From NCBI RefSeq assembly GCF_001858045.2, contig NC_031967.2:71247877-71311876 (forward strand): a stretch of 64,000 nt of DNA. Direction: 5' to 3'. Below, one piece after another: positions 1 through 11,585 of this stretch. The DNA comes from Oreochromis niloticus (Eukaryota > Chordata > Actinopteri > Cichliformes > Cichlidae). The position numbers and the translations under genes were made by a program. Under the pieces are notes generated by a model. It saw only the letters and a list, made by a program, of their open reading frames with translations. It was not told where the DNA came from and made no database searches. Each line of letters begins with the position of its first letter. Position 1 is the stretch's first letter.

Positions 1-659
1 TTTCTGATCGAAATTAGATTGCATTGTGTAGCAAAACTTCAACCATGCTTTTCCTAGCCACAGCAACACTCTCTAGCTAAAGACTTTTGTCAAATGAAAC
101 TTTATAAGTCTTATCCACTCCTGTGCTAAAGTTTAGAATGGCTAACATTAGCTACATGTGGTAGTGCTACATATTTCCTCAAATGTATCAGCATAACATT
201 GTACACAAATCCACCAATGTGACTAGCACAAATCCTTTGCTTTAGTAGAACTGTTATTTGTAAATTAAGTGTTGCTTACCTTGAAATTTCTTTTACATAA
301 GCTTGCAAGTCCGCCATGCAAGCACAGTCTTAATATGTGAATTTGCCCGGGCACGTTAAGTGGGTAGGGGAGGGAACTTGAAATCAGAAGTTACAATGGA
401 GAAAAAATAAGTTATCTATTCAATTTCTTTGAGTAATTGCAACTTGAATTTTGTTTTGAACACATTAATATTGGGATTTAATTTCATATTACATAAAAAA
501 TTAATTTGATGTAATTACCAAAATTATTAATTCAACACAACCCAAAAAATAAAGTTTGCAACTTAGAAGGTCTATCTTAATCAGTAAATTTGAATTTTTA
601 TCTTGCAACCATGGATTTAATCAAGTGGTGGTAAAAGGCCTGATGAATTACTTTTTAGA
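1..659. other. AT-rich DNA, no feature seen
   Basis: No coding pattern, RNA gene or repeat that I recognise. Confidence 0.6.
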
Positions 660-918
660 GTGTGTCTTCCTTCTCTCACCCCAACCGGTCGCAGCAGATG
701 GCCCCGCCCCTCCCTGAGCCTGGTTCTGCCGGAGGTTTCTTCCTGTTAAAAGAGAGTTTTTCCTTCCCACTGTCGCCAAAGTGCTTGCTCACAGGGGGTC
801 ATTTGATTGTTGAGTTTTTCTCTGTATTTATTATTGTAGGGTCTACCTTACAATATAAAGCGCCTTGAGGTGACTGTTGTTGTGATTTGGCGCTATATAA
901 ATAAAATTGAATTGAATT
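660..918 (+). mobile_element. L2-type LINE 3' end
   Basis: Contains the common fish L2 3' untranslated segment (cagcagatggcccc, ggtttcttcctgttaaaaga, gcgctatataaataaaattg) with the (GAATT)n tail at 905-918. No coding part remains; strongly 5' truncated. Confidence 0.8.
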
Positions 919-1141
919 AGTAACCAAGTTCACAGATTTAGAGGAGAGCTGCTGATAATAGAAGTGACTGAAGGTGCTTGACTGCAAGGCAAGCACCCAG
1001 GCAAGCACAGCTTTAGTGGAAGCATGATCCACATTCGGACAGCTAACAGTCAGAGCTGGGTGACTCTCCTGCCCACCTCCACCCGAGCTCTGTTTGCCTA
1101 CTGGCAGTAATACTGGTGGGATCGGAGACTCTGTCCTTTAA

Positions 1142-1445
1142 CCTCCTAGGACCTGCAGTCCACATATGTGGACATCACATTTTTGGTTATTTAAACCAAA
1201 ATACTCAATTTTGCTCTACATGGGCCTGATATCTACTTACGAGGACATTATACTGCTACTGTTCTATCAAAGTTTTAAATGAATATCCTCATTTGTGGCT
1301 CTCATTTTTCTTAAAAACAAAATAAGGTAAAAAAAAAAAAAAAATCTGGAAATTCTTTGTTTTTACATTCATCGGGCCCCAATATGCCCAAATATCAAAG
1401 AGAAATTAAAAATGCATGTCGTGGAAGAGTTCGGGTCTTAGGAGG
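1142..1445. mobile_element. piggyBac-like MITE
   Basis: 304 bp between TTAA target duplications (1138-1141 and 1446-1449), with terminal inverted repeat cctcctaggac / gtcttaggagg. No ORF. Copy B has the uninterrupted site near 49,978. Confidence 0.8.
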
Positions 1446-2470
1446 TTAAGCAGAGAGACTTTTCAGACTTTCCTGTACTGGCTTGCCTGGTCGAATCTAT
1501 AGCATCAAAGACCGTCATTATTTACAGCCTGTAGTGCTTTTTCCAAGTCCTCATTCAATATTTAGTTTAGAAATTGAGCAAAATTCTGTTACAGATATAA
1601 ATTTTGCGACTGTTAAATTTTGCGACTGTTAATGCATTCACACAAATATCAAAAGAACTGGGATTGTAATTGTAATATATGTTTGGACTGATTGCCGATC
1701 ACGCTTCAACTCAGTCATCCTCGGTCAGAAGGAATGGTACTCCACAGTGATGTAGTTCAAATCACTTTAATAAGGAGGTGGCAGATGACATCAACAGGAT
1801 GAACAGCGTTGGTAGGGATGCGATTGCATTACAGTATTCCCATGCAGGTAAAGGGAGTGTGAGTGTGTATATGTGTGTGGTCATCTGTAAACAAAAGGAA
1901 CAAATATTTGTATTAACCACTATGGACAGCAGTGTACCCCTTATACAGTACTGTAGGTTTCCAGTGTAATGTTATACAATCTGCCATAACCACATGGCCA
2001 CTAGATGGCACCCTAAGACCATAAATAAATTTCCGGCTCGTATATGTATTGGCAAACAGGACCTCTACAGATTACAACCATTCAAATAATAAACATAGTA
2101 AATAGTTACATCCACCTACAACTACAATGCTTGACAGTAAGTCGTATATGGAATGGAATATGGGCTGAACCCAAGGCCGCCTGTAGTAGGCCAAAAAAAC
2201 GCATCTTAGCGATAGCTTCTAGCTTCTTACGTAGCAAATTACACAGATAAAGTCAAACAAGCATCACTCTCATCTTATAATACTCACATGGTAAGCACGC
2301 ACACAGGGTTAACTCCAGTGTTGGGCAAGTTACTTTGAAAAAGTAATTAATTATAGTTACTAGTTACTTCTTCAAAAAAGTAACTGAGTTAGTAACTGAG
2401 TTACAATATTCTAAAAGTAATTAATTACTTGAAAAGTAACTATTGCGTTACTTAAAAAAAAAACGTTTAA

Positions 2471-2769
2471 CCCTCTGGGGTCCAGGGTATAATTGGCCAT
2501 TTTTAACTACTTTTGATGTTACCTCTACATTTCACCTTTAAAAACTATTTCCTTTGCCTTGTTTGGTATCATTCTTTTCAGCACAACCTCACGTGTCTGA
2601 ATTTACAGTTGTTTTCATTTTGACATACTGTATTAACACAATTGATCTAAAATCAGACAAAAAAAACAAAATCTGAGTAGAAAAAGTTATATTTTTTACT
2701 GTAACAACCACAAACATGTTTAATGAATCATATTTCATAATTTTAAATGCAAATATAAATTTGCTTTGC
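2471..2769. mobile_element. piggyBac-like MITE remnant
   Basis: Follows TTAA and begins CCCTCTGGGGTCC, a start shared by fish TTAA-type MITEs. Its far end is not found after the LINE, so it is truncated. Confidence 0.5.
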
Positions 2770-5116
2770 TACGAGAGGTGAACACACTTTGGACCGTGTC
2801 TATTCAAACATCAGGCATGCTTTCAGAGCGACACCCCTCCCCCACCTGGCTGGATCTGACCACCTCTGCATGTCCCTCACCCCCACCTACACCCCCCTGC
2901 TGAGAAAAACAAAGCCCCAGACAAAGACAATAAAAACCTGGCCTGAAGGAGCCCTCTCTCAACTGCAGGACTGCTTCTCATCTACTGTATGGGATTTATT
3001 CTCCAGCCACAACCTCCAGGAGTACACGGACACTGTACTCTCCTACATCAGGAACTGTGTTGATAATGTCACCGTCAACAAAAGGGTCAGGGTGTTTCCA
3101 AACCAAAAACCCTGGATGAACAGCGAAGTGCAATCCCTCCTAAAAAGCCGCAACACTGCCTTCAAGTCAGGGGACAGGGCTGCGTACAGGGCGGCCAGGG
3201 CAGACCTGAGCAGAGGGATCAGGAAAGCTAAGGCTGCCTATAGGAGGAGGATTGAAGATCACTTTGCTGACAACGACCCCAGAAAAATGTGGCAGGGGAT
3301 CAATCACATTACCAACTACAGATGCAATAACCAGGCGACATCTAGGATTGATGCCTCGCTGGCTGAGGATCTAAATCGTTTCTTCGCCCGCTTTGAGACG
3401 ACCAGGCCCTCAGCTGTCACACCACTTCCACCCGCCCCCAGCACCGGCACACTAACACTTAGGGAACATCAAGTGAGGTGTGTTCTAAGGTCAGTGAATC
3501 CCAGGAAGGCGGCAGGTCCTGATGGAATACATGGAAAGGTTCTCAGAGCATGTGCTGACGAACTGACCGGAGTCTTCACTAAAATCTTCAACCTTTCCTT
3601 GTCATTAAACACCGTCCCGCCCTGCCTCAAAACCTCCACCATCATCCCCATCGCCAAGAAGACAGCTGTGGTCAGCCCAAATGATTACAGGCCTGTTGCA
3701 CTTACGCCTGTAGTGATGAAGTGCTTTGAGAGACTGATCTGTCAGCACATCAGAGCCAGTCTGCCTCCCACTTTGGACCCCCACCAATTTGCCTACAGGA
3801 CTAATCGATCCACCGAGGACGCTATCACCATAGCGCTCCACACTGCGCTGAGTCACCTGGAGCACCGAGGAAGCTATGTGAGAATGCTCTTTCTGGACTT
3901 CAGCTCAGCATTCAATCATATCATCCCGGAGATCCTGGTCCAGAAACTGTCTCACCTGGGACTCTCCACCCCCATCTGCCTCTGGATCAAGGACTTCCTG
4001 ACAAATAGACCACAGTCTGTCAGACTCGGCCCCCACCTGTCCAGCACCATCACACTCAGCACCGGGTCTCCACAAGGATGTGTTCTGAGTCCCCTCCTGT
4101 TTACGCTCTACACATCCGACTGCTCCCCTACCCATCTCTCAAACACCATCATAAAGTTTGCGGATGACACCACAGTGGTTGGACTCATCTCAAGGGGGGA
4201 TGAGTCAGACTACAGAGATGAGGTCAACAGACTGACTGAGTGGTGTTCAGTTAACAACCTCCAACTGAACACCACAAAAACTAAAGAACTCATCTTGGAC
4301 TTTAGGAAGGGAAGAGCAGACCCGGCCCCACTTTACATTCACGGGAACTGTGTGGAGAGGGTACACTCCATGAGGTTTCTGGGCGTGCAGATCTCTGATG
4401 ATCTCTCCTGGACTGCAAATACCACGGCGGTGGTAAAAAAGGCCCAGCAGCGTCTCCACTTTCTGAGAGTGCTCAGGAGGAACAACCTGGAGGAGAGGCT
4501 GCTGGTGACATTCTACAGAGCCACCATAGAGAGCATCCTAACGTACGGCATAACAACATGGTATGCAGGGTGCTCAGCTGCAGACAGGAAAGCACTGCAG
4601 AGGGTCATCAACACAGCCCAGAAGATCACTGGCTGCTCTCTGCCCAGCCTGGAGGTCATTGCAAACTCTCGGTACCTCAGCAGAGCTGGCAATATCATCA
4701 AGGACCATTCTCACCCCAGCAATCAAGTGTTTGAACTATTACCGTCAGGCCGACGGTACAGGTCACATAAAACCAGAACAAACAGATTCAGGGATAGCTT
4801 CTTTCCCAGAGCTATCACCGTTGCAAATAAGCACAAAAACAATTGAACCTGCTTAGCTATACCATACTGTCACTGTCATTATATTATGCTGCTATTCATA
4901 CTGTCATACTGTCATTATATTAATGCTGCTATCCTGTAAATATCATACTTACTTTTGTTTGAGTACTTATGTTTGTTTTATTGTACCTTTTATATCTTAC
5001 TATTTTTATTATATTTATTATTGCATTTTGCACCAAGGGAGTGGCACTCCAATTTCGTTGTACCCTGTACAATGACAATAAAGGCTATTCTATTCTATTC
5101 TATTCTATTCTATTCT
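2770..5116 (+). mobile_element. Rex1/Babar-like LINE, 5' truncated
   Basis: Jockey-superfamily reverse transcriptase in one open frame from about 2,771 to 4,846. It enters at the end of the endonuclease (GSDH), then RT motifs RKAAGPDGI, FLDFSSAFN (motif A Asp present), SPQGCVLSPLLF and FADDTT, and the C-terminal region ending near RTNRFRDSFFPRA. A 3' UTR and an (ATTCT)n tail follow at 5,086-5,116. The frame is open although the endonuclease is missing, which suggests recent insertion. It sits inside the hAT at 2316-6136. Confidence 0.88.
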
Positions 5117-6815
5117 AAATGGTCAATTTTAAAATCCTATGCACAAGTTTTGCAAACAACAAAGTTATTTGCATCCATTTATCTTTTACCTTGATTTTTT
5201 AAATAACCATTTCAAACTGTTTACAGAACAATCAGGTGTTTTGCATTCAATAAGATGCCACACAAATTATTTGTGCCACTCCAAAAAAATAATTTCTGTC
5301 CACTATAAAGGAGAACATCACAGCCTGAGACCTGCAGGTCTGACAGCAGCAGGTGTATCACTGCTGTTTCTACCTGGAGACAGCAGCTCCTCATTGTTCT
5401 GATACAAGACACAAAACTATCCACAACACTACACACTAACTACACAAGACAACACATTAACTACACAAGACAACACATTAACTACACACTGCAAACACGC
5501 TAAACATCACAAATCTCTCACATCTCAAAACTCGCTCTCTCTTTTTCTGCTCTCTTTCTCTCTCTCTCTCCCTCTCGCTGTCACTCCTAAAAGTTCCCCT
5601 GTTTGTTTGTTTTTTGCTCATAAGCAGAGAGTGCTTGCTAGCGCTGTCCTTAGACAGTAAACGTGACGAAACTATTGAGGAAAAAACGCTGCGTATATAT
5701 TGTTTATCATGACTCTGGTTTTACGTGGCCTATCAACACAGTTTATAAACTGGTATATATCACCTTGTTGCTTTGTCTTTAAGTGGTCATGTGATTGACT
5801 TACCACGACTACTTTATTCTTCCTCAGTCAAACAGCAGCACTCATGCCATTGTTTTGCCCCCTGAGCTCCAGGTGTTGTGCTGGACAGTGATCGTGATTG
5901 CTGTCCGCGGGAGCGCGCAGCTGCTTAAAGCTGTAGCGTCCAGATTACTTACAGCTACTTCCTGCAGCTGATATAAAATGAGGTAAGCTGAACACAGCTT
6001 CAACCGTCTGTTTGTTGAAAAATAGTAACGGACCGCATTTTCTTGTTAGTAACTGTAACGGCGTTGTAACGATAGGAATAGTAATTAGTTAGATTACTCG
6101 TTACTGAAAAAAGTAACGCCGTTACTCCCATCACTGGTTAACTCACACAGGAATGCAAGTAAATACGTTACTCCTCCGACACACCTCTCATCTGTGCAGA
6201 ACTGCGCTGAACATGTTCCCAACCGGAAGTACAGATACCAAGGTGCATCATGGGTAACGTAGTCTAAACAGTTACAGTGAACAAGCGGACTTTTAACAAT
6301 AATAAAGGCTTGTAAATGAAAACTGTGTGTAATGTATGTACATGTTTGGCCCCGTATAGAACATCCAAAATAAATTCAAGCCTGTGCACCTAATTCTTGT
6401 TTTTAAACTCAGTAAAGATGGATGCTGTACAATCATTCCACGCTAAAAAAGAACAGGTCAAAGAAATCATGAAAGCTCCAAGTTACCACATTCTTGCCTG
6501 TTCTGACCACAGCCAGCGCCGTAGCTCCGCAAACGCACATAACGCACACTGCGTAGGGCACCAAATGGCCGGTAGGGCACCAAAAAAATCAGGGTCGTAA
6601 AAAAAAAAAAAAGTAAACCATATTAATACTATAAATATCATATGCATTAATATGGTTAAACAATACAAAAGCAACATAAAACAATTTTCCCGAGAAAAGG
6701 GGTGAATCTGCTTTGTGCCCTGTCTCCAGTCTCCTCCTGGTGCCCCCCCCCCCCCCACTCCCAGTGGTCTGTTCTATAATGCCTCAATTCGGTATTGGTA
6801 AACACCTGTTTGAAC

Positions 6816-6900
6816 ATGGCCTCGAAACGGCAACAGGAGTCGGGAGCGGAGAAAAGAAAGAAGAAGAGGAAGCGTGATGAAACTCAGGCGTCGCTTGCCG
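6816..6900 (+). CDS. hAT protein exon 1 (basic N-terminus)
   Basis: ATG in context gaacATGG, encoding MASKRQQESGAEKRKKKRKR and eight more residues, ending at donor gtaagg with one base over. The Lys/Arg run is a likely nuclear localisation signal. Splices in phase to 7604. Confidence 0.65.
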
Positions 6901-7603
6901 GTAAGGCAATGTTTAAATAATAACAATAAAAAAAGTTCATTATTGTAGCCCTTGCTTGCACGCTCATGTCCGTCAACTCTGTGATAGCTCCTGTTAGCAG
7001 TGTTCATACTGTGTTAACAAATGTTGCAAATGATTGATGTTGGGTAGTTTGTTTACGTTGTGGATATGAATATAGAATGGACTACTAAAAGCAACTCATC
7101 ATGGTCACTCAATTGACGGTTTTCAGATAACGTTAGCAATCGTGAGACTAGCATTTCCCTCCTCAGGTTGCTAGCTGGCTAACGTCATGCATGCTACTGA
7201 TTAACCTTAACTTTGGGATAGGTCAGTGATGCAGTCAAGTATTATTATCAGATTAGACAAGATTACTTTGTATGTTGCTGCATTTCAGGATATCTATAAA
7301 GACGCATATCTTATTTATGCGGCATAAATAAGATATAGGTTTCATATTACAGTGTAATATGAAACCTATATCTTCCAGTAATATAGATTTCCTACTTGCG
7401 CATTTATATCAAATTATGTACAGCATGTTTATATTGCCATTTGCCATTATGAAAATCTATACATGTAAAATATAGTTAGTAATTTTTAAATGTACCAGTG
7501 ACTTACTTAATTTATTAGTCTTATAATGCAATTTTTCGTAGGCCTACTGTAGATTCAAAATTGTATTTCTGTAAAATCCCTGAATATTTTCTCTTGTATG
7601 CAG

Positions 7604-7960
7604 GGTCAATGCTTAAATATGTTCAAGGAGGATCTCAAGGACAGGATGAACCATCCAGTAGTAGTGCCATCCCTGGACATCAACCACCAGCCATTGTAGA
7701 CCCTGCAACAATCCCTAGCCAAGAAGAACAAGAACCATCAACCACCAGTTCAGGTACAGTTCCATACACAAGTACCACTGAGAGTCCTGTCACTGAGAGA
7801 CTATCAGAAAGTGACACTGTGGAGACATGTGTGCCCCCTTCAACCGATCCTGCTCTTTGGCCAGCTCACATTGTAGATGCTGATCGTGTTGAAATTGTGC
7901 GGAGAGGTCCTTTTAATGTCAGCTCTGATTTTAATTTTCCAAAGGGGCCTGAGTATTTAT
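7604..7960 (+). pseudogene. hAT protein exon 2, truncated
   Basis: After acceptor tgtatgcag it reads SMLKYVQGGSQGQDEPSSSS, a Ser/Thr/Pro-rich segment, then DPALWPAHIVDADRVEIVRR, a motif found before the TTF zinc finger in fish hAT/ZMYM1-like proteins. At about FNFPKG the coding match ends; the zinc finger, DDE/RNase H fold and dimerisation domain are deleted. The frame then runs into unrelated sequence with a poly-T/poly-G run. Confidence 0.6.
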
Positions 7961-8265
7961 TTGTAACAGTATTTTTAACCTCCTTTAACCTTATTTATTT
8001 GTTTAACTGTCATGTTTGTTGTTATTTAATTAAACAAATTCCACTGAGAAATTCAAAAGTATTAATGTTTTTTTTTTTTTTTTTAAGTGGCGGGGGGGGG
8101 GCACCATAAAGCATTTGTGCTTAGGGCACCCAAATGGCTAGCAACGGCCCTGACCACAGCTGTGACTAGATTATAATTAATGATTACAATCACTGCATCA
8201 TTAACAGTAACAGCGATTCATATAAGTAAACGATTCATATATTACACCTGTGATAATAACATTAC

Positions 8266-8296
8266 CATTCATGAGGAGCAGAAACAGCAGAAACAT
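8266..8296 (-). CDS. Leader exon of an Ig V-set gene, copy A
   Basis: Complement reads ATG then Leu/Phe-rich codons (MFLLFLLLMN) and stops at donor gtaatg with one base left (phase 1). This is the typical short signal-peptide exon of fish V-set receptors, and phase 1 fits V-set exons. Its V-set partner is not in the window to the left, so the gene would continue beyond base 1 or is broken. Confidence 0.6.
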
Positions 8297-8387
8297 CTTC
8301 AGCAAACACAATTAAACACCACCTAAACTCACTAAGAGCTACAACAGCTAACAGATCACCAGACACTGCTGACGCACAAAGAAACGT

Positions 8388-8402
8388 TTACTTTCACTTC
8401 CA
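8388..8402 (-). promoter_or_regulatory. IRF/ISRE-like site, copy A
   Basis: Complement GGAAGTGAAAGTAAA contains the GAAGTGAAAGT core of interferon-regulatory-factor sites (as in the PRDI element of interferon-beta). It lies about 95 nt upstream of the leader ATG at 8296 and is preserved in copy B. Confidence 0.45.
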
Positions 8403-8604
8403 GAACAAGTCTCTTTGTGTGAACCACAACAGTGTTGAACACTCAGAAAGAATGAGACATGAGAGTACTGCAGACTCTGGAAACAACATCTCACTGATCT
8501 CACAGTTAGACAGTAAAGTGTGTTCACATTTTTTACAATGTAACATTAGATAATGCCTGTTTGTCCCATTCAAACTTCAGATTAAACTACAAAGTTTTCT
8601 TTGT

Positions 8605-8640
8605 AGTTAACCTAACTGGTGATTACCAGTTAGGTTAACT
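8605..8640. repeat. 16-bp inverted repeat at SINE edge
   Basis: agttaacctaactggt, 4-nt loop gatt, then its exact complement. The right arm is SINE sequence, the left arm an inverted copy of it. Confidence 0.8.
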
Positions 8641-8795
8641 GGCGATATTTTTCATAGGTGCGAATGGTTCTTTGTCTCTCCGTGTTAACCCTGTGATAGA
8701 CTGGCGACCTGTCCAGGGTGTACCCCGACTGTCATCCTATTAATTCGCTTCAGTCCCCAAGACCCTGAAGTGGAAGAGAATGGACGGATGGTTTT
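8625..8795 (+). mobile_element. SINE fragment (3' part)
   Basis: Has the conserved gtgatagactggcgacctgt and ccagggtgtaccccg block and ends in a gaatggacggatgg-type tail. The tRNA-related head is missing. Same family as 32764-33078. Confidence 0.75.
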
Positions 8796-9810
8796 TCAGC
8801 ATAAAAGCCTTTAACAGACATCATGAAGATGCTGCTCGTTGCTCATGGTGTTGAACACCTGGGTGAGACTGGAAAACTCCAACAGTGGTGTGATGGGAAA
8901 TTTTAAGACTGTGTCCAGCTGGCCTTTGTGAATGAAAAGCTCCATATCCTGATATTTTATCTCCATGTAATCAGTCAGCGAGTTATATTTTATTATAAAT
9001 ATAACTTGCTAACTCAGAGAGAGAACTGTGTTTTGTATTAGTTCAGTTTTCCAGAAGTTTTCATCTATTTTCAGATTTAGATTCGAGGAAGCTTGTCCAA
9101 GAGCAAAACATGAGACAGTCCAGACTGATTTATTGATTTTATAAATGAAGGCCGTCTTTGTGATCATTTACACTGAAACCCTCTTAACTAAAACATTTAC
9201 AGCACTTGTTGTCAGTGCATTTGTTCTTAAACTTGGAGATACTTCAGAATCAGTCATATTCCTGTGCTGCTGCCATGTCTCTCATCAGCTGTGGGTTTAT
9301 GAAGGCTGAATGTTTCTGAGGATCAGAATATGGATGAGTGTTTCATACGTGCATGTCATACAGTAAACAAAAACATTTAACATCTGTGTTTATTCTTTAC
9401 ACACCAGAAAGATGTGTCAGCTCAATGGTGTGCAGCAGTTTAGGAGAAGCCTTTGTTCTTAGACTCAAAGAAACCCAGAAACCAATTACTTATCAGGCAT
9501 GTTCTAAAACCTCTGGCTTATTAATGTTTGTTTGTGTGCTTTCATTTTGAAGATGTTAAAATAATAAAATCACAACAGAGAAAGAAAAGAAATCAATCAA
9601 AACAGCATAAGGAGAACAGAATAATCCTAATAAATAATTTAACATGTTTAAAAAGAGGTAGGAAGAAGTGTGAGCTAATTTAATCCCACACCTTTCTTCT
9701 TTTTGTGCCAATAATCATCCCTTTTTTCTTCTTGTTTATCCCATCAAAAATCCTCCCTTTACATGGATTTGGTTTCATAACCCTCAAATCATTCTGATTT
9801 AGAGTCTGCC

Positions 9811-10418
9811 ATGGTCCTGGGTCATTTTGACCCAGCATTCTCAGTTTTGTTGTGATTTTGAATTATGTTAAGTTCATTTGGTATTTTAAGGATTTATTCT
9901 ATGCTTCCCAGTGCGTTCTGTTTAGTTTTGTTTATTGGATCATCCCCCCCCCCCACTTGTGTCTTTCCCCTCTGTGTTTAATTCTGAGTTCTTGTGCTAT
10001 GTTTCCCCTCCTTGACTTTTAGTCCATAATGTTTCCCTAGCCCGTCATGTCTGTGCTCCTGTTTTCTCTCTCCCCCTCTATTCTGCTTCTCTGTGTACTT
10101 CCTGTTTTACTTTGATAGTCTCCTGTCAGTGTACCTCATGTTGTGTTTGCTCCTGCCCTGTCTCATTATGATTATTCATGTCAGCTGTGTTTCCTGTGTG
10201 CTCTGACGTCCTTCGTTATCTTTCTGTGTATTTATGTCCGCGTCTCTGTGTGTTTTTCCCCTGTGAGTTTATATTCCTAGATTATCTCAGTTTAGTTTAT
10301 TTGTATCTGTATCACCTCCACGCGTGCAATAAGGTAATGTATTTTGAGTTGACATTTTTTGTCTCCGTGAGTTTGCATTTGGGCCGTTTTTCCTGCCTGC
10401 ACACTGCAGGTTTATGAC
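9811..10418 (+). mobile_element. Unclassified interspersed repeat
   Basis: 608 bp beginning atggtcctgggtc, flanked by agagtctgcc / agagtctacc (9 of 10 matching). The same start recurs inverted at 33,270-33,310. No reading frame of note; class unknown. Confidence 0.6.
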
Positions 10419-11107
10419 AGAGTCTACCTGTGCTCATGTCTACCACTGAACAGGACTAGAACATTTTTAGGCTGAATAAATCATGAAGAATAGAGTGTTA
10501 ACTGTAAAGTAAGATATGGTCTATAATGGGTTTACTCTGAGTGAAGGAGATGGAATGTTAGACCCTGTATTATTATATGATTATAATAACTCTGGATCAG
10601 TGTCAAACTGACAGTGAAGTGAGTATGACCACATGTTAGAAGAGCGCATATTCAGAGCTTGAGATAATATTAAAACTTTATTTATGTGATTAGGAGTTTT
10701 TTAGATGAGACCTGTATTTAAAAAGGTCAGGACGCATAGGCACACACCGACAGCTGTCACAAGTTTACAGAGTTTTATTACAAACTGGGAAATTCAAGTA
10801 GCTCCTGCTCCTCCTCATCATCATCATCCTCCTCCTTCTCCTCCTGAGGGACAGACAGAAAAGGAGGAAGGGTGGATGCTGAATGTCAGGAAGCATTAAT
10901 GCAGGCTGAGCTAATTGTTTCCACAGTGACTGTTTGGCTAGACAAAACGTTTCAAAGGTTTTCACATCCAAAAAGTTCCCGCAAAGTTTTGTCCAGTTAT
11001 AGAAGTAGAAAATTAGATATTGTAGACCAAAAATATGAAAATTAAATAAATAATTGCAACATTAAATAATTACTTAGTCAATTTAAACAATAATATTACA
11101 TTACATT

Positions 11108-11304
11108 ACAAAAGTGAGTACACCCCTCACATTTTTGGAAATATTTTATTATATCTTTTCAAGGGTCAGCATTAAAGATATGAAAGTCTGATAGAATTTA
11201 AAGTAATCAGTGTACAGCTTGTATAATGGTGGAGATTTGATGTCCCCTCAAAATAAGTTAACATATAACCATGAATGTCTAAACTGCTGGCAACAAAAGT
11301 GAGT
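11108..11304 (+). mobile_element. Tc1/mariner-type non-autonomous fragment
   Basis: Carries the fish Tc1 end sequence gtgagtacacccctcac and the internal ccctcaaaataa / gctggcaacaaaagtgagta pattern. Truncated by the SINE that follows. Confidence 0.6.
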
Positions 11305-11585
11305 AATAATAATAATAATCATACTAATGGATTGGATTTATACAGCGCTTTTCGGGGCCCTCAAAGCGCTTTACAATTCCACTATTCATTCACTCTCACA
11401 TTCACACACTGGTGGAGGCAAGCTACAGTTGTAGCCACAGCTGCCCTGGGGCAGACTGACAGAAGCGAGGCTGCCATATCGCGCCATCGGCCCCTCTGGC
11501 CATCACCAGTAGGCGGTAGGTGAAGTGTCTTGCCCAAGGACACAACGACCGAGACTGTCCGAGCCGGGGCTCGAACCGGCAACCT
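11305..11585 (-). mobile_element. tRNA-derived SINE, copy 1
   Basis: Begins with the (AAT)n tail and atttatacagcgctttt, ends with a B box (complement GGTTCGAGCC). The A-box end is truncated. Same family as 21226-21545 and 35562-35845. Confidence 0.8.

Larger units (their letters stand above)
2316..6136. mobile_element. hAT-type DNA transposon with nested insertions
   Basis: Starts CAGTGTTGGGCAAGTTACTT and ends CGTTACTCCCATCACTG, flanked by a perfect 8-bp duplication gttaactc (2308-2315, 6137-6144). Contains a TTAA-element remnant and a LINE (2,471-5,116). A related copy in opposite orientation lies in 59,500-60,254. No transposase reading frame remains. Confidence 0.85.
1686..6328. other. 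Insertion block present only in copy A
   Basis: Absent from copy B. It is flanked by imperfect direct repeats (gtaatatatgtttgg, then gtaatgtatgtacatgtttgg). Without the nested hAT it is about 810 bp, with no clear ORF. The class is not recognised; a solo LTR-like or other element is possible. Confidence 0.45.
6514..8152 (+). mobile_element. hAT transposon with truncated, spliced coding region
   Basis: 1,639 bp flanked by a perfect 8-bp duplication accacagc (6506-6513, 8153-8160), with terminal repeats CAGCGCCGTAGCT and (complement) CAGGGCCGTTGCT, which fit the hAT pattern. Copy B shows the empty site near 50,345. It encodes only the start of a ZMYM1-like/TTF-finger hAT protein. Confidence 0.88.
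919..11095. repeat. Segmental duplication, copy A
   Basis: Blocks at 919-1137, 1446-1680, 6330-6513, 8153-8600, 8920-9810 and 10419-11095 match, in order and orientation, sequence at 49,795-54,095. Differences between copies are mostly whole insertions, so the duplication is younger than the shared sequence and older than most transposons in it. Confidence 0.8.

Noticed and set aside
6397..6600. Protein-coding frame MFLNSVKMDAVQSFHAKKEQ
   Set aside because: Matches the non-coding segmental duplicate at 50,180-50,362 with indels that shift frame, and runs into the hAT end.
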